Part shown: positions 43,580 to 56,699 of the stretch, piece after piece | Layout of the letters: each line of letters opens with the position of its first letter | Numbering within the stretch: the first letter of the stretch is position 1 | Assembly (NCBI RefSeq): GCF_014857905.1 | Contig: NZ_JACYXE010000008.1 | Span: 1 to 64,000, forward strand | Direction: 5' to 3' | From: Agilicoccus flavus | GTDB lineage: Bacteria > Actinomycetota > Actinomycetes > Actinomycetales > Dermatophilaceae | Length of the DNA: 64,000 nucleotides | Made by a program: the position numbers and the translations under genes | Notes under the pieces: generated by a model | What the model saw: the letters and a program-made list of their open reading frames with translations, nothing else | What the model was told of the DNA's origin: nothing | Database searches by the model: none

Positions 43580-44617
43580 ATGAGCGACGAACGACGACGG
43601 GCGATCCTGCGGGCGATCGTGCAGGACTACGTCGACACGTCCGAGCCGGTGGGGTCCAAGTCCCTGCTGGAGCGGCACGCGCTCGGAGTGTCGGCGGCCA
43701 CCGTCCGCAACGACATGGCGATCCTCGAGGACGAGGGCCTCATCACCGCCCCGCACACGAGCGCCGGCCGGGTGCCGACCGACGCCGGCTACCGCGCCTT
43801 CGTCGACCAGATCGAGATGCTGCGACCCCTGAGCAGCGCGCAGCGCACCGCCGTCGCGCGCTTCCTCGAGGGTGCGGTCGACCTCGACGACGTCGTCGAC
43901 CGCACCGTGCGGCTCCTCGCGAGCCTGACCCGCAAGGTCGCCGTCATGCAGTACCCGTCCCTGAGCCGCTCCCGGGTGCGGCACGTCGAGGTGCTCGCCG
44001 TCGGCCCCGGGCGGATCATGGTCGTCCTCATCCTCGACACCGGGCGGGTCGAGCAGCGCATCGTCGAGGTCGAGCCCGATCCGTCGACGCCGGCCGGCCA
44101 GGAGCGGCTCGTCCGCGTGCGCGACCTCGTCAACGAGCTCGCGGTGGGGCGGCTGCTCGCGGACGCGTCCGCGGAGCTCGCGTCGGCCCCCGACGCGCTC
44201 GACCCCGCCGATCGCGACCTCGCCCGCTGCATCGTCGCCGTGCTCGAGGGGGCGCTCGTCGAGCAGCGGGAGGAGCGGGTCGTCCTCGCGGGCACCTCGC
44301 ACCTGGCCAGGCTCGGCCCCGACTTCCCCCTCACCATCGAACCGGTCCTCGACGCCCTCGAGGAACACGTCGTCCTCCTCCGGTTGTTCACGTCCCTGGG
44401 CCAGGAGGGATCGGCGAACGGGGTGGCCGTCAGCATCGGCCACGAGAACGCCCACGACGGCCTCGCCGCGACCTCCGTCGTCAGCACCGGGTACGGCGCC
44501 GGCGACGACGTCCTGGCCGGGATCGCCGTCCTCGGCCCGACGCGCATGGACTACCCGAGCACCATGACGTCCGTGCGGGCCGTCGCCCGCTACGTCTCCC
44601 GGCTGCTCGACACGTGA
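43580..44617 (+). CDS. hrcA: Heat-inducible transcription repressor HrcA
   Basis: A 345-residue repressor that binds CIRCE with help from GroEL. The N-terminal winged helix ([71 protein letters not shown]) is complete, and the GAF-like and dimerisation domains follow, ending [25 protein letters not shown]. The start is ATG 43580, with aggagg 5-10 nt upstream; the frame upstream is the repeat array. The CIRCE site in front indicates autoregulation. The stop overlaps an ATG of the dnaJ frame. Confidence 0.95.
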   Translation: MSDERRRAILRAIVQDYVDTSEPVGSKSLLERHALGVSAATVRNDMAILEDEGLITAPHTSAGRVPTDAGYRAFVDQIEMLRPLSSAQRTAVARFLEGAVDLDDVVDRTVRLLASLTRKVAVMQYPSLSRSRVRHVEVLAVGPGRIMVVLILDTGRVEQRIVEVEPDPSTPAGQERLVRVRDLVNELAVGRLLADASAELASAPDALDPADRDLARCIVAVLEGALVEQREERVVLAGTSHLARLGPDFPLTIEPVLDALEEHVVLLRLFTSLGQEGSANGVAVSIGHENAHDGLAATSVVSTGYGAGDDVLAGIAVLGPTRMDYPSTMTSVRAVARYVSRLLDT

Positions 44618-44670
44618 GCGCCGCCCCCCCGACCTCAGACCCGACCCGACCCGCGGAAGAAGACCTCCCT

Positions 44671-45798
44671 GTGAACGACTACTACGCCGACCTCGGCGTG
44701 TCGCGTGACGCCTCCGTCGAGGAGATCAAGCGCGCCTACCGCCGCCAGGCCCGCAAGCTCCACCCCGACGTCAACCCGGGGCCCGAGGCCGAGGCCGAGT
44801 TCAAGAAGATCTCGCAGGCCTACGACGTGCTCTCCGACCCCGCCAAGAAGCGGTCCTACGACGCGGGGGCGGACCCCTACGGCGGCGCCGCGGACGGCTT
44901 CGGCCAGGGCTTCTCGTTCAGCGACATCATGGACGCCTTCTTCGGCGGCGCGGCCGGGGGCGCCCAGCGCGGCCCGCGCTCGCGCCGCCAGCGCGGCCAG
45001 GACGCCCTCATCCGCCTCGACATCGACCTGCGCGGCGCCGTGTTCGGCGCCGAGGAGGAGGTGAGCGTCGACACGGCCGTGGCGTGCACGACGTGCCACG
45101 GGGAGGGCGCGCAGCCCGGGACGGGCACCCGCACGTGCGACGTGTGTGCGGGCCGCGGCGAGGTCCAGCAGGTGCAGCGCAGCTTCCTCGGGCAGGTCAT
45201 GACGTCGCGCCCGTGCACCGCGTGCCAGGGGTTCGGGTCGGTCATCACGGACCCCTGCTTCGAGTGCTCCGGGCACGGCCGCGTCCGCACCCGCCGCACG
45301 CTCACCCTCAAGGTGCCCGCCGGCGTCGACACCGGCACGCGGATCCAGCTCGGCGGCGAGGGCGAGGTCGGCCCCGGGGCCGGGCCCGCCGGCGACCTCT
45401 ACGTCGAGATCGTCGTCCGGCCGCACGAGGTCTTCCACCGCCGCGGCGACGACCTGCACTGCGTCCTCGAACTGCCCATGACGGCCGCCGCGCTGGGCAC
45501 GATCCTGCCGATGGAGACGCTCGACGGGATCGAGGAGATCACGGTCCGCGCCGGCTCGCAGACGGGCGAGGTCCACACGCTGCGGGGCAAGGGGGTCACG
45601 CACCTGCGCGGCAGCGGGCGCGGGGACCTCGTCGCCCAGCTCAAGGTCGTCACCCCCACGCGGCTCTCGGGCGAGCAGGAGGAGCTCGTGCGCCGCCTCG
45701 CCGCGCTGCGCGGCGAGGAGAGCCCGTCCGGCAACCTCACGTCCGTCGAGGGCTCGGGCCTGTTCGGCAAGCTGCGCGACGCGTTCCGCGGCAAGTGA
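44671..45798 (+). CDS. dnaJ: Chaperone DnaJ (DnaJ2 type)
   Basis: A 375-residue type I Hsp40 co-chaperone of DnaK. It has a J domain with HPD at residues 31-33, a short Gly/Phe-rich region with [17 protein letters not shown], and four zinc-binding repeats ([32 protein letters not shown]; about residues 138-206). The C-terminal substrate-binding domains are present. GTG 44671 gives the standard [10 protein letters not shown] start; the frame is open to an ATG at 44614 overlapping the hrcA stop, adding 19 unlikely residues. It is transcribed with hrcA, as in many actinobacteria. Confidence 0.94.
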   Translation: MNDYYADLGVSRDASVEEIKRAYRRQARKLHPDVNPGPEAEAEFKKISQAYDVLSDPAKKRSYDAGADPYGGAADGFGQGFSFSDIMDAFFGGAAGGAQRGPRSRRQRGQDALIRLDIDLRGAVFGAEEEVSVDTAVACTTCHGEGAQPGTGTRTCDVCAGRGEVQQVQRSFLGQVMTSRPCTACQGFGSVITDPCFECSGHGRVRTRRTLTLKVPAGVDTGTRIQLGGEGEVGPGAGPAGDLYVEIVVRPHEVFHRRGDDLHCVLELPMTAAALGTILPMETLDGIEEITVRAGSQTGEVHTLRGKGVTHLRGSGRGDLVAQLKVVTPTRLSGEQEELVRRLAALRGEESPSGNLTSVEGSGLFGKLRDAFRGK

Positions 45799-46538
45799 CC
45801 GCAGCCCTCTTCCGGCTCGCGCCCGGCGCCCTCGCCGGCCGCGGGCCCGGCGACGTCGTCACCCTCGACGGCGCCGAGGGGCACCACGCGGCCACCGTCA
45901 AGCGCGCGCGGGTGGGGGAGGAACTGCTCGTCGCGGACGGCTCCGGCCTGCTCGGGCAGGGGAGCGTCGTCGAGGTCGCCGACGGCCTCGTCCGCGTCGA
46001 GCTCGCGCTGCTCCGGCCGGGCGCGCCCGACGGACCCCGCTTCGTGTTGGCCCAGGCCCTCGCCAAGGGCGGGCGCGACGAGCAGGCGGTCGAGGCCGCG
46101 ACCGAGCTCGGCGTCGACGCCGTCCTCGCCTGGCAGGCCGGCCGCAGCGTGGTCGTGTGGCGGCCCGAGCGCGCCGAGAAGTCCCTGCGCAAGTGGGTCA
46201 CGCTCGCCGAGGCGGCGAGCAAGCAGTCGCGGCGTGCCACCGTGCCCGAGGTCCGTGGCCCCGTGAGCACGGCCGGCCTCGCCGCCGAGATGGCCCGCGC
46301 CGACCTCGCGCTCGTCCTGCACGAGGACGCCACCACCCCACTCGCCGGGCTCGACCTGCCGGAGCTGGGCGACGTGGTGATCGTCGTCGGCCCGGAGGGC
46401 GGCATCGACCCGGCCGAGCTCGCCGCGTTCGAGGCGGCGGGCGCCGTCCCGGTCCGGCTCGGGGCCACCGTCCTGCGCAGCTCGAGCGCCGGCCCCACCG
46501 CCCTCGCCGTGCTGTGCGCGGCCACGCGCTGGCGCTGA
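45795..46538 (+). CDS. rsmE: 16S rRNA (uracil(1498)-N3)-methyltransferase
   Basis: A 247-residue SPOUT-fold methyltransferase. An N-terminal PUA-like part ([33 protein letters not shown]) precedes the knotted SAM-binding domain with [69 protein letters not shown] (about 195-242), including the conserved GPEGG and LR-S-TA-like region. GTG 45795 overlaps the dnaJ stop. It lies third in the hrcA operon. Confidence 0.93.
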   Translation: MTAALFRLAPGALAGRGPGDVVTLDGAEGHHAATVKRARVGEELLVADGSGLLGQGSVVEVADGLVRVELALLRPGAPDGPRFVLAQALAKGGRDEQAVEAATELGVDAVLAWQAGRSVVVWRPERAEKSLRKWVTLAEAASKQSRRATVPEVRGPVSTAGLAAEMARADLALVLHEDATTPLAGLDLPELGDVVIVVGPEGGIDPAELAAFEAAGAVPVRLGATVLRSSSAGPTALAVLCAATRWR

Positions 46539-46597
46539 GCGGTCCCGCCCTCGAGCGTGCGGGCGCTGTCGCGATGTTCGCCGACCGCGGCCCCGGG

Positions 46598-47842
46598 TCA
46601 GGGGAGCTCGGGGTGGGCGTCGCGGTGCAGCAGCGTGCGGGCGGCGCGCCGGCCGGAGTCGAGCGCGCCGTTGACGGTCGCGGTGTCGCGGTCGTCGGAA
46701 CAGACGTAGAGGCCCTCGTCGACCCGGGCGTCGGGGTGGGGGCGCCGATGCGGCGGGGCGTCGGGCACGGCGTGGGGGCGCAGGTGCCGCGCCACGAGGT
46801 CCCACCGCGACGTCGGGACCCGGAAGATCTCGGCGAGCTCGGCCCGTACCTCGCCCTCCGGGGCCGGGTCGGCGCCGGCGGGCACGATCGCGGTCGCCTG
46901 GAGCAGGTGCCGGCCGGCGGGGGCGTAGGAGGGCGCGACGTTGCTCACGACCGCAGTGTGGACGACCGGGCCGGACCCCTGCCGCGGGTCGAGGACGAGG
47001 AACGGCAGGTCGCTCGGGCGCTCGTCGGCCGCGAACCACCACGTGACCAGGCCGCGCGTCGGCGGCGCCGCACGGCCGAGGAGGCGGGCGGCCTCGGCGG
47101 GATCGGTCGCGACGACGACGCGGTCGGCGCGGATCGAGCCGGCCTCGTGCTCGACGAGCCACGTCGATCCGGCCCGCCGCACGGCCCGCACGCGCGTCGA
47201 GGTCCCCGGAGGGGCGGTGAGAGCGGCCGCGAGTTGCTCCGGCACCGCGGCCCGGCCCTGGGTGGGCAGCCCGGGCGTGCCGAGGGCGAGCGACCGCGCC
47301 AGGAGGCGTGCGGCGGCGGCGGACGTCTCGTCGGGGCCCTGCACCAGCAGCGCGGCCGCGAGGGGCTCGAGCACCTCGGTCCGCAGGAGGCCGCGGACGC
47401 CGGCCGCGTCGAGCGAGCGGGCCAGGCTCTCCGGGTCGGGGGAGCGGTGTCGGCGCGGGGACGGGGCCAGCCACGAGACGAGCGCCGCGAACACGCCCCG
47501 GTCCCGGTACGGACCGGTGGCCGTCGACCAGGCGTGCCGCGGATGGCGCAGGGGGTCGGCGACGACGGTCAGCCCGTCGCCGCGGCGCACCGCGAGCCCG
47601 CGGCCGAACGGGCGCAGGTGCAGGGCGCGCAGGTCGAGCACCTCCCGGACCCGCGGGTCACCGGTCGCGACGACCCCGAACCCACGGTCGACGCGGAACC
47701 CGTCCACGACGTCGGTGCGGGAGCTGCCGCCCACCCGATCGTCCGCCTCGAGGACGACGACGTCCCGCCCCCGCCGCTGCAGTCGCAGCGCGCAGGAGAG
47801 CCCGGCCGGTCCGGCCCCCACCACGACGACGTCGGCGTCCAC
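46598..47842 (-). CDS. FAD-dependent oxidoreductase (amine oxidase/protoporphyrinogen oxidase-like)
   Basis: A 414-residue flavoprotein. The Rossmann motif [38 protein letters not shown] lies at residues about 4-41, and the C-terminal FAD contact resembles [25 protein letters not shown] (about 376-400). It belongs to the broad NAD(P)-binding/amine-oxidase group; the substrate cannot be read from the sequence. GTG 47842 has an aaggggagg box; ATG 47896 would add 18 residues. It is convergent with rsmE. Confidence 0.83.
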   Translation of the reverse strand: MDADVVVVGAGPAGLSCALRLQRRGRDVVVLEADDRVGGSSRTDVVDGFRVDRGFGVVATGDPRVREVLDLRALHLRPFGRGLAVRRGDGLTVVADPLRHPRHAWSTATGPYRDRGVFAALVSWLAPSPRRHRSPDPESLARSLDAAGVRGLLRTEVLEPLAAALLVQGPDETSAAAARLLARSLALGTPGLPTQGRAAVPEQLAAALTAPPGTSTRVRAVRRAGSTWLVEHEAGSIRADRVVVATDPAEAARLLGRAAPPTRGLVTWWFAADERPSDLPFLVLDPRQGSGPVVHTAVVSNVAPSYAPAGRHLLQATAIVPAGADPAPEGEVRAELAEIFRVPTSRWDLVARHLRPHAVPDAPPHRRPHPDARVDEGLYVCSDDRDTATVNGALDSGRRAARTLLHRDAHPELP

Positions 47843-48006
47843 GAGCCTCCCCTTCCGTTCGGTCTCCTCCGTTCGGTGGCGGACAGCCTGCCTCATCGCG
47901 GCGCGAGCCGCACGCGTCGCCCGCCACGCCCGGCCGAGCGGCGCCGGGGGAGGGATCTCGACGGCGCGGCCCGCCCGGGCGCCCGGTGTGCCGGGGCGGC
48001 CACCCG

Positions 48007-48012
48007 TAGACT
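48007..48012 (+). promoter_or_regulatory. -10 element upstream of phoH
   Basis: TAGACT ends 9 nt before the ATG at 48022. No Shine-Dalgarno is present. Confidence 0.5.
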
Positions 48013-48021
48013 GGCAGCGAT

Positions 48022-49142
<1,121 letters not shown>

Positions 49143-49146
<4 letters not shown>

Positions 49147-49604
49147 GCATCGAGGTCCTCAACGAGTCCGAGACGTCCGTCGACGAGCGTGAGCTCGTCG
49201 ACTGCGCCCGCTACGTCATGGACGAGATGAAGGTGCATCCGCGGGCGGAGCTGTGCCTCAAGCTCGTCGACGAGGGGGCCATGGAGGTCCTCCACGTGCA
49301 GTGGATGGACCTGCCCGGGCCGACCGACGTCATGAGCTTCCCCATGGACGAGCTGCGGCCGGGCCGCGACGGGCAGACCCCCACCGAGGGCGTGCTCGGC
49401 GACGTCGTCCTGTGCCCGAGCGTCGCCCAGCGCCAGGCGCGGGAGGCCGGGCACACGCTCGCCGAGGAGCTCCTGCTCCTGACGACCCACGGCATCCTGC
49501 ACCTGCTCGGCTACGACCACGCCGAGCCCGACGAGGAGAAGGAGATGTTCGAGCTGCAACGCACGCTGCTCCTCACCTTCCTCGCCGGACGCCCCCGCGG
49601 GTGA
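49143..49604 (+). CDS. ybeY: Endoribonuclease YbeY (rRNA maturation)
   Basis: A 153-residue metal-dependent RNase needed for 16S rRNA 3'-end maturation. The zinc site [11 protein letters not shown] (about residues 116-126, H-x3-H-x5-H) is intact, preceded by [14 protein letters not shown] and the family's [13 protein letters not shown] 49143 overlaps the phoH stop. It belongs to the phoH-ybeY-CNNM-era operon. Confidence 0.94.
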
Positions 49605-49614
49605 CCCCACCCCG

Positions 49615-50952
49615 ATGACCCCCGGCTTCGTCGTCGGCGTCCTCGCCTGCCTCGTCCTCGCGTTCGGTCTCGCCGCGGCCGAGGCCGCCCTGTCCCGGGT
49701 GAGTCGCTCCACGGCCGCCGAGCTGGCCGCCCAGGGACGGCGCGGCGCGACCACGCTCGAGCTCGTCCTCTCCGACAGCGCCGGCTACCTGTCGGTGACG
49801 ACGTTCGTGCGCATCGTCCTCGAGACGAGCGCCGCCGTCCTCGTGACGATCACCGTCGCCGAGCTGGTGGACCGGACGTGGGAGGTCCTCCTCGTCGCGA
49901 TCGGCGTCATGGCCGTCGTCTCGTTCGTCATCGTGGGGGTCAGCCCCCGCACCCTCGGGAGGCAGCACAGCGTGGACATCGCCCTCGCGAGCGCCGGGCC
50001 CGTCGTGTGGCTGCGGCGGCTGCTCGGGCCGTTCGCCCGGCTGCTCGTCGCCGTGGGCAACGCGGTGACGCCCGGGCGCGGGTACCGCGACGGGCCCTTC
50101 GAGACCGAGGCCGACCTGCGCGAACTCGTCGACCTCGCCAGCGACTCCCTCGTCATCGAGGCGGGGGAGCGGGCGATGATCCACTCGGTCTTCGAGCTCG
50201 GCGACACCGTCACCCGCGAGGTCATGGTGCCCCGCACCGACATGATCGCCATCGACCACGACAAGACGCTGCGCCAGGCGATGTCGCTGTTCGTGCGCAG
50301 CGGCTTCTCGCGGGTCCCCGTGGTCGGCGAGGACGCCGACGACCCCGTGGGCCTCGTCTACTTCAAGGACGTCGCCGAGCGGCTGCACTCCGACCCGGCG
50401 GCGGCCCCCGCCCCGCTGCAGGAGGTAATGCGGCCGGTCCCCTTCGTGCCCGAGTCCAAGCCGGTCGACGCCCTCCTGCGGGAGATGCAGCGCGACCAGA
50501 TCCACATGGCGGTCGTCGTCGACGAGTACGGCGGGACCGCCGGCCTCGTGACGATCGAGGACCTCATCGAGGAGATCGTCGGCGAGATCGCCGACGAGCA
50601 CGACCGGGAGTCGCCCGGGGTCGAGGTCCTCGACGAGCGCCGCACACGGGTGCCCGCGTCCATGCACGTCGACGACTTCGCCGAGCACTTCGGGCTGGGC
50701 CTGAGCGAGGACGACGTCGACACCGTGGGAGGGTTGCTCGGCAAGGAGCTCGGCCGGGTCCCGATCCTCGGCTCCTCCGCCCGGATCGGTCACCTCGTGC
50801 TCACGGCCGACCGGATGGCGGGACGCCGGCGGCGCATCGCGAGCGTGGTCGTCGAGCGCGACGAGCCGGCGCCGGACGCCGACGTCGGTTCCCGTGACGA
50901 GCGGCCCGACCCGAACGACGACCGGCACGACGACGAGAGGCGACGCCGATGA
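49615..50952 (+). CDS. Hemolysin/CorC-type CNNM transmembrane protein with CBS pair
   Basis: A 445-residue protein. An N-terminal CNNM membrane domain (about residues 1-150: [80 protein letters not shown]) precedes an acidic linker. Two CBS domains ([21 protein letters not shown]..., [21 protein letters not shown]...) follow, then the CorC/HlyC domain with [10 protein letters not shown]. The family is linked to Mg2+ or Co2+ efflux. Its stop overlaps the era ATG. Confidence 0.9.
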   Translation: MTPGFVVGVLACLVLAFGLAAAEAALSRVSRSTAAELAAQGRRGATTLELVLSDSAGYLSVTTFVRIVLETSAAVLVTITVAELVDRTWEVLLVAIGVMAVVSFVIVGVSPRTLGRQHSVDIALASAGPVVWLRRLLGPFARLLVAVGNAVTPGRGYRDGPFETEADLRELVDLASDSLVIEAGERAMIHSVFELGDTVTREVMVPRTDMIAIDHDKTLRQAMSLFVRSGFSRVPVVGEDADDPVGLVYFKDVAERLHSDPAAAPAPLQEVMRPVPFVPESKPVDALLREMQRDQIHMAVVVDEYGGTAGLVTIEDLIEEIVGEIADEHDRESPGVEVLDERRTRVPASMHVDDFAEHFGLGLSEDDVDTVGGLLGKELGRVPILGSSARIGHLVLTADRMAGRRRRIASVVVERDEPAPDADVGSRDERPDPNDDRHDDERRRR

Positions 50953-52028
50953 CGCACCCCGCACCCCCCGAGCGCCCCGAGCGCCCCGACGAGGACCGGG
51001 ACGACGAGGTCGGACCCGGCGGCCCGGCCTCCGCCGCCGCCTCCGTGGACTCCCTCGACCCGACGGACTCGACGGCCGCCACGGACTCGACGGCCGCCGA
51101 CGACGACTCGGCGCCGCAGGCCACCTACCGCGCGGGCTTCGCCTGCCTCATCGGGCGGCCCAACGCCGGAAAGTCGACACTGACCAACGCCCTCGTCGGG
51201 GACAAGGTCGCCATCACCTCCAGCAAGCCGCAGACGACGCGGCACACCATCCGCGGCATCGTCACCGCCGACGACAGCCAACTCATCCTCGTGGACACCC
51301 CCGGCCTGCACCGGCCGCGCACGCTGCTCGGGCAGCGGCTCAACGACCTCGTACGCGAGACGCTCCTCGACGTCGACGTCATCGGGTTCTGCCTGCCCGC
51401 CGACCAGCGCGTGGGGCCGGGCGACACGTACATCGCGAACGAGCTGGCCGAGCTGCGCCGGGCCCGGCGGCGCCCGGTGGTCGCGATCGCGACCAAGAGC
51501 GACCTCGTCGACAAGGCGAGGCTCGCGGAGCACCTCATCGCCGTCGACCAGCTCGGCGACTGGGACGCGATCGTGCCGTGCTCGGCCGCGTCGGGTTCCC
51601 AGGTCGACGACGTGCGGCGCGTCCTCGTCTCGTTCCTCCCGCCCTCGCCGCAGCTCTACCCCGACGACGTGCTCACCGACGAACCGGAGCTCGTCATGAT
51701 CGCCGAGCTCGTCCGGGAGGCCGCGCTCGAGGGCGTGCGCGACGAGCTGCCCCACAGCCTCGCCGTCGTCGTCGAGGAGGTCGTGCCCCGCGAGGACCGC
51801 CCCGAGGGCGACCCGCTCGTCGACGTGCGGGTCAACGTGTTCGTCGAGCGCGACAGCCAGAAGGCGATCATCATCGGCCGCCGCGGCGCCCGCCTGCGGG
51901 AGGTCGGTACGCAGGCCCGGGCCGGCATCGAGAAGATCCTCGGCTCCCGGGTGTACCTCGACCTGCACGTCAAGGTGGCCAAGGACTGGCAGCGCGACCC
52001 CAAGCAGCTCCGCCGGTTGGGCTTCTGA
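50949..52028 (+). CDS. era: GTPase Era
   Basis: A 359-residue 16S rRNA-binding GTPase for 30S assembly. An acidic, disordered N-terminal tail of about 58 residues is unusual next to the roughly 300-residue norm. The G domain has GRPNAGKST (about residues 71-79), an effector region QTTRHTIRGIV, DTPGLH and TKSDLVD. The C-terminal KH domain (QKAIIIGRRGARLREVGTQARAGIEKILGSRVYLDLHVKVAKDWQRD) is complete. ATG 50949 overlaps the upstream stop. Confidence 0.95.
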   Translation: MTHPAPPERPERPDEDRDDEVGPGGPASAAASVDSLDPTDSTAATDSTAADDDSAPQATYRAGFACLIGRPNAGKSTLTNALVGDKVAITSSKPQTTRHTIRGIVTADDSQLILVDTPGLHRPRTLLGQRLNDLVRETLLDVDVIGFCLPADQRVGPGDTYIANELAELRRARRRPVVAIATKSDLVDKARLAEHLIAVDQLGDWDAIVPCSAASGSQVDDVRRVLVSFLPPSPQLYPDDVLTDEPELVMIAELVREAALEGVRDELPHSLAVVVEEVVPREDRPEGDPLVDVRVNVFVERDSQKAIIIGRRGARLREVGTQARAGIEKILGSRVYLDLHVKVAKDWQRDPKQLRRLGF

Positions 52029-52094
52029 GGGCCCGAGCTCCAAGGGTCCGGGCGTGCGACCGGCCCGATCCCCGGCACCCCCGGCGGGTCAGCC

Positions 52095-53375
52095 TCAGGC
52101 CGGTGCCACGCCGACCTCCTCCCACGCCCCGGCGACGGCCTCGACCTGCGCCGAGCCGGCACCGAAGCGGGCGTCGGCGGCCGTGAGGGTGGCGCGGGCG
52201 AAGCCGGGGAAGTCGGCGTCCTTCGGCAGGCGACCGGCCGTCATGACGTCGTACCAGACCCGCCCGACGCCCTCCCACGCCGACCCGCCCAGCTCGACCG
52301 CGGCGAGATAGAACGCGTGGTTGGGGATGCCGGAGTTGATGTGCACCCCGCCGTTGTCGTGCTCCTCGTCGTGGGGGAGGTCGGCGTAGTCGGCCATCGT
52401 CGCCGGCTGCGGGTCCTTGCCGAGCCGCGGGTCGTCGTACGCGGTCCCGGGGGCCTTCATCGAGCGCAGCGCGTCGCCGCGCACGGAGTCGGTGAACAGG
52501 CCCTTGCCCACGAGCCAGTCGGCCTCCCGCGCCTCGTGGCCGAGGGCGCGCTGCAGGGTGAGGACGCCGAAGACGTCGGAGACGTGCTCGTTGAGCGCCC
52601 CCGACTGGCCGACGTAGACGAAGCCGGTCGTGTACTGGGTGAAGCCGTGCGCGAGCTCGTGCCCGATGACGTCGACGCAGTCGGTGAAGGAACCGAAGAT
52701 CTCGCCGTCGCCGTCACCGAACACCATCTGCTCGCCGTCCCAGAAGGCGTTCTCGTACTCGCGCTCGAAGTGGACGCTGGCCACGAGGGGCAGGCCGGCG
52801 TCGTCGAGGGAGTCGCGCCCGTACACCTCGTGGAACAGCGACCACGTGGCCCCGAGCCCGTCGTAGGCCTCGTTGACGGACTCGTCGGCGTGGACCGGGT
52901 CGCCCTCGGCGCGCCGCAGCACCCCCGGTAGGGCGTTGCCGTGCTCCGCGTCGTGGACGGATCGGTGCGGGGACGCCGCCGCCCGCGCCCCTTCGCGCTC
53001 GGCGCGCTCACCGGGCTCGAGATCGGCCGGCGGGCGGCGCAGCGGCCGCACGTCGGGGCGGCGCCGGAGGCGCTCGGGGACGAAGCCCGCGCGGTCGCCG
53101 GGACCCGCCGCCGGGACGCCGGCCCGGCGTCCCGCGGGGCCGAGCCCGGCCCGCGTCTCGCGCTGGACCCGCAGCGTGCGCTGCACGGCCAGCGTGTGCC
53201 GGGCGCTCTGCGCCACCCGGCCGTCTGCGCGGTCGGCGAGGCGGGCGAGGAGGAACGGGGGGACGACGCCGCACACGTGGCGACCCGGATCGGGCCGTCG
53301 GTCGCGTTGCGGGGCAAGGAGATCGGGGGAGTTGCCGGATGGGGTGGCCGGTCCGCCGGCCGCGCGACGTGTCAT
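52095..53375 (-). CDS. M4 family metallopeptidase, protealysin-like
   Basis: A 426-residue thermolysin-family zinc protease. Zinc and catalytic motifs are VIGHELAHGFTQ (HExxH, about residues 234-245), NEHVSDVFG with the third zinc ligand Glu, and HINSGIPNHAFY with the transition-state His. No signal peptide is present; instead the N-terminus holds a short precursor with VCGVVPPFLLARLA (about 31-44), the PPY-like motif of protealysin-type enzymes. Such proteases are usually encoded with the small inhibitor emfourin; none adjoins here. Residues about 45-150 are unusually Arg-rich. ATG 53375 is the start that gives the short precursor. Confidence 0.87.
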   Translation of the reverse strand: MTRRAAGGPATPSGNSPDLLAPQRDRRPDPGRHVCGVVPPFLLARLADRADGRVAQSARHTLAVQRTLRVQRETRAGLGPAGRRAGVPAAGPGDRAGFVPERLRRRPDVRPLRRPPADLEPGERAEREGARAAASPHRSVHDAEHGNALPGVLRRAEGDPVHADESVNEAYDGLGATWSLFHEVYGRDSLDDAGLPLVASVHFEREYENAFWDGEQMVFGDGDGEIFGSFTDCVDVIGHELAHGFTQYTTGFVYVGQSGALNEHVSDVFGVLTLQRALGHEAREADWLVGKGLFTDSVRGDALRSMKAPGTAYDDPRLGKDPQPATMADYADLPHDEEHDNGGVHINSGIPNHAFYLAAVELGGSAWEGVGRVWYDVMTAGRLPKDADFPGFARATLTAADARFGAGSAQVEAVAGAWEEVGVAPA

Positions 53376-53413
53376 GGGAACACTCAAGCACCGACCACCG
53401 ACACGGTGCGCGT

Positions 53414-53716
53414 TCAGCCGCCGACGACCCCCGACGTGGTCAGCGTGAACCACACGCCCGCCGCCCCGATCGCGACGAACGACAGGATGAGGCCCGCGAG
53501 AGCGGAGCGCGGATCGTCGGACCCGTCCGGTGTGCCGCGGAAGGCCCGGACGACCCCGGCGATGGACAGGCCCATGGCGAGCAGGGCCAGGGGCATGCCG
53601 CGCATCCCGACGGCCGGGAACACGCAGGCGGCCACCGCCAGGAGGCCCATCACCAGGCCGGCGATGCCGACGCAGTCGGTCGTGGGGTGGGCTCGCGAGT
53701 GGGTTCTGATCGTCAT
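53414..53716 (-). CDS. Small membrane protein, DUF4190-like
   Basis: A 100-residue protein with two hydrophobic parts: VGIAGLVMGLLAVAACVFPAVGMRGMPLALLAMGLSIAGVV (one hairpin, about residues 15-55) and a C-terminal helix SALAGLILSFVAIGAAGVWFTL, separated by RGTPDGSDDPRS. The pattern resembles DUF4190 membrane proteins, but the match is by pattern only. ATG 53716 follows agaggcgg. It is on the same strand as, and 38 nt upstream of, the M4 protease gene. Confidence 0.65.
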   Translation of the reverse strand: MTIRTHSRAHPTTDCVGIAGLVMGLLAVAACVFPAVGMRGMPLALLAMGLSIAGVVRAFRGTPDGSDDPRSALAGLILSFVAIGAAGVWFTLTTSGVVGG

Positions 53717-53878
53717 GGGATCCGCCTCTTTCTGGACGAACGTGGACCGGGGCGACGCGCCCACACCGACCCGTGTGCCGGCATGTGTGGGCGTGTGCCC
53801 TGCCCATCGGCCGCCGGCGGGCACTCCTGAGACGACCGTTCAGTTCGACCTCGAGCGGGCGACCCGCCGGGGGCCGGA

Positions 53879-53908
53879 TGGACGCGGCTTCGCCCGGACG
53901 GCTACGGT
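53879..53908 (+). promoter_or_regulatory. Promoter of the leu leader and leuA
   Basis: -35-like TGGACG (53879-53884), 18-bp spacer, -10 TACGGT (53903-53908). The leader GTG starts 6 nt later, so the mRNA is probably leaderless. Confidence 0.6.
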
Positions 53909-53914
53909 GCAGGG

Positions 53915-53958
53915 GTGTCCGCAACGCGCGCCGGTCTCCTGCGCCTCCTGCTCCTCCG

Positions 53959-53977
<19 letters not shown>
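53915..53977 (+). CDS. leuL: leuA leader peptide (attenuation peptide)
   Basis: A 20-codon ORF, GTG to TAG, encoding MSATRAGLLRLLLLRRGGAR. Six of its codons are Leu (CTC CTG, then CTC CTG CTC CTC). It sits between the leuA promoter and leuA. Leucine-rich leaders that sense charged tRNA-Leu by ribosome stalling are known upstream of leuA in actinobacteria and enterobacteria. The downstream hairpin overlaps its last codons, as attenuation requires. Confidence 0.75.
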
Positions 53978-55879
<1,902 letters not shown>

Positions 55880-55898
55880 GCGAGACCGACCCGCACAC

Positions 55899-55933
55899 CG
55901 GCCCCCGCCGCCCGCCCCGGGCGACGGGGGCCG
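55899..55933 (+). terminator. Terminator-like hairpin after leuA
   Basis: A 9-bp stem (cggcccccg 55899-55907 with cgggggccg 55925-55933). A second hairpin (ccggcc/ggccgg, about 55963-55979) probably serves the convergent alkB-like gene. Confidence 0.5.
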
Positions 55934-55987
55934 TCCCACGCCCGCGGGGCTCGCCTCTGACCGGCCGGCAAGGCCGGGGGAGTCGCA

Positions 55988-56614
55988 CTAACGCACGCCG
56001 CGGGGCCGGAACTGCACGCTGATGCGCGGCCCGACGCCGGCGTCGAGCTTGGGGACGGCGTGGTCCCACGTGCGCTGGCACGAGCCGCCCATGACGAACA
56101 GGTCGCCGTGCCCGAGGACGAACCGCCGGGACCGGCCCCCGCCCCGCGGTCGCAGCAGCAGAGGGCGCGGGGCGCCGAGCGAGACGATCGCGACCATCGT
56201 GTCCTGGGTGCGCGAGCGGCCGATCCGGTCGCCGTGCCACGCGACGCTGTCGCGGCCGTCCCGGTAGTAGCACAGGCCGGCGGTCGCGAAGGGCTCACCG
56301 AGCTCGGGACCGTACCGTTCACCCAGGGCGGTCCGCGCGAGGCCGAGGATCGGGTGGGGGAGCGGCTCGTCGGCGCCGTAGAAGCGCAGCAGGCGCGGGA
56401 CGTCAACGACGCGGTCGTACATCTGCCGCCGCTCGGCCGTCCAGTCGACCCGGTCGCGCAGCAGCGTGAACAGCCCGTCGCTGCCGCCGACCCAGCCGGG
56501 CCGCAGGTCCACCCAGGCGCCGTGGTCGAGCTGCGTGCGCCGGGGCGTGTCGCCGAGGGGGTGCAGGCGCACCTCGTCGTCGGTGTCGAGCAGAGATCCC
56601 TGGAACGCGATCAT
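55988..56614 (-). CDS. AlkB-like alpha-ketoglutarate-dependent dioxygenase
   Basis: A 208-residue Fe(II)/2-oxoglutarate dioxygenase of the AlkB group, which reverses N-alkyl damage in DNA or RNA. Iron ligands are H and D of AWHGDRIG (about residues 124-129) and the H of TWDHAVPK (about 182). The 2-oxoglutarate-binding Arg lies in RISVQFRPRG at the C-terminus. CYYRDGRDSVAWHGD and LGHGDLFVMGGSCQRTWDH match the family. ATG 56614 lies 6 nt after TATCCT; the frame is open 23 codons further upstream, but no better start exists there. Confidence 0.9.
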   Translation of the reverse strand: MIAFQGSLLDTDDEVRLHPLGDTPRRTQLDHGAWVDLRPGWVGGSDGLFTLLRDRVDWTAERRQMYDRVVDVPRLLRFYGADEPLPHPILGLARTALGERYGPELGEPFATAGLCYYRDGRDSVAWHGDRIGRSRTQDTMVAIVSLGAPRPLLLRPRGGGRSRRFVLGHGDLFVMGGSCQRTWDHAVPKLDAGVGPRISVQFRPRGVR

Positions 56615-56620
56615 CCCCCG

Positions 56621-56626
56621 AGGATA
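56621..56626 (-). promoter_or_regulatory. -10 element, leaderless promoter of alkB-like gene
   Basis: TATCCT, then 6 nt, then the ATG at 56614. Confidence 0.65.
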
Positions 56627-56686
56627 GCGCGACATCGAACGTGTGTGCGAAGCGAGTCGCGCCCGGGACGCGGCCGTCGGCAATGG

Positions 56687-56692
56687 GACACT
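56687..56692 (+). promoter_or_regulatory. -10 element, leaderless promoter of lmeA-like gene
   Basis: GACACT, then 7 nt, then the ATG at 56700. Confidence 0.4.
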
Positions 56693-56699
56693 GGCAGGG

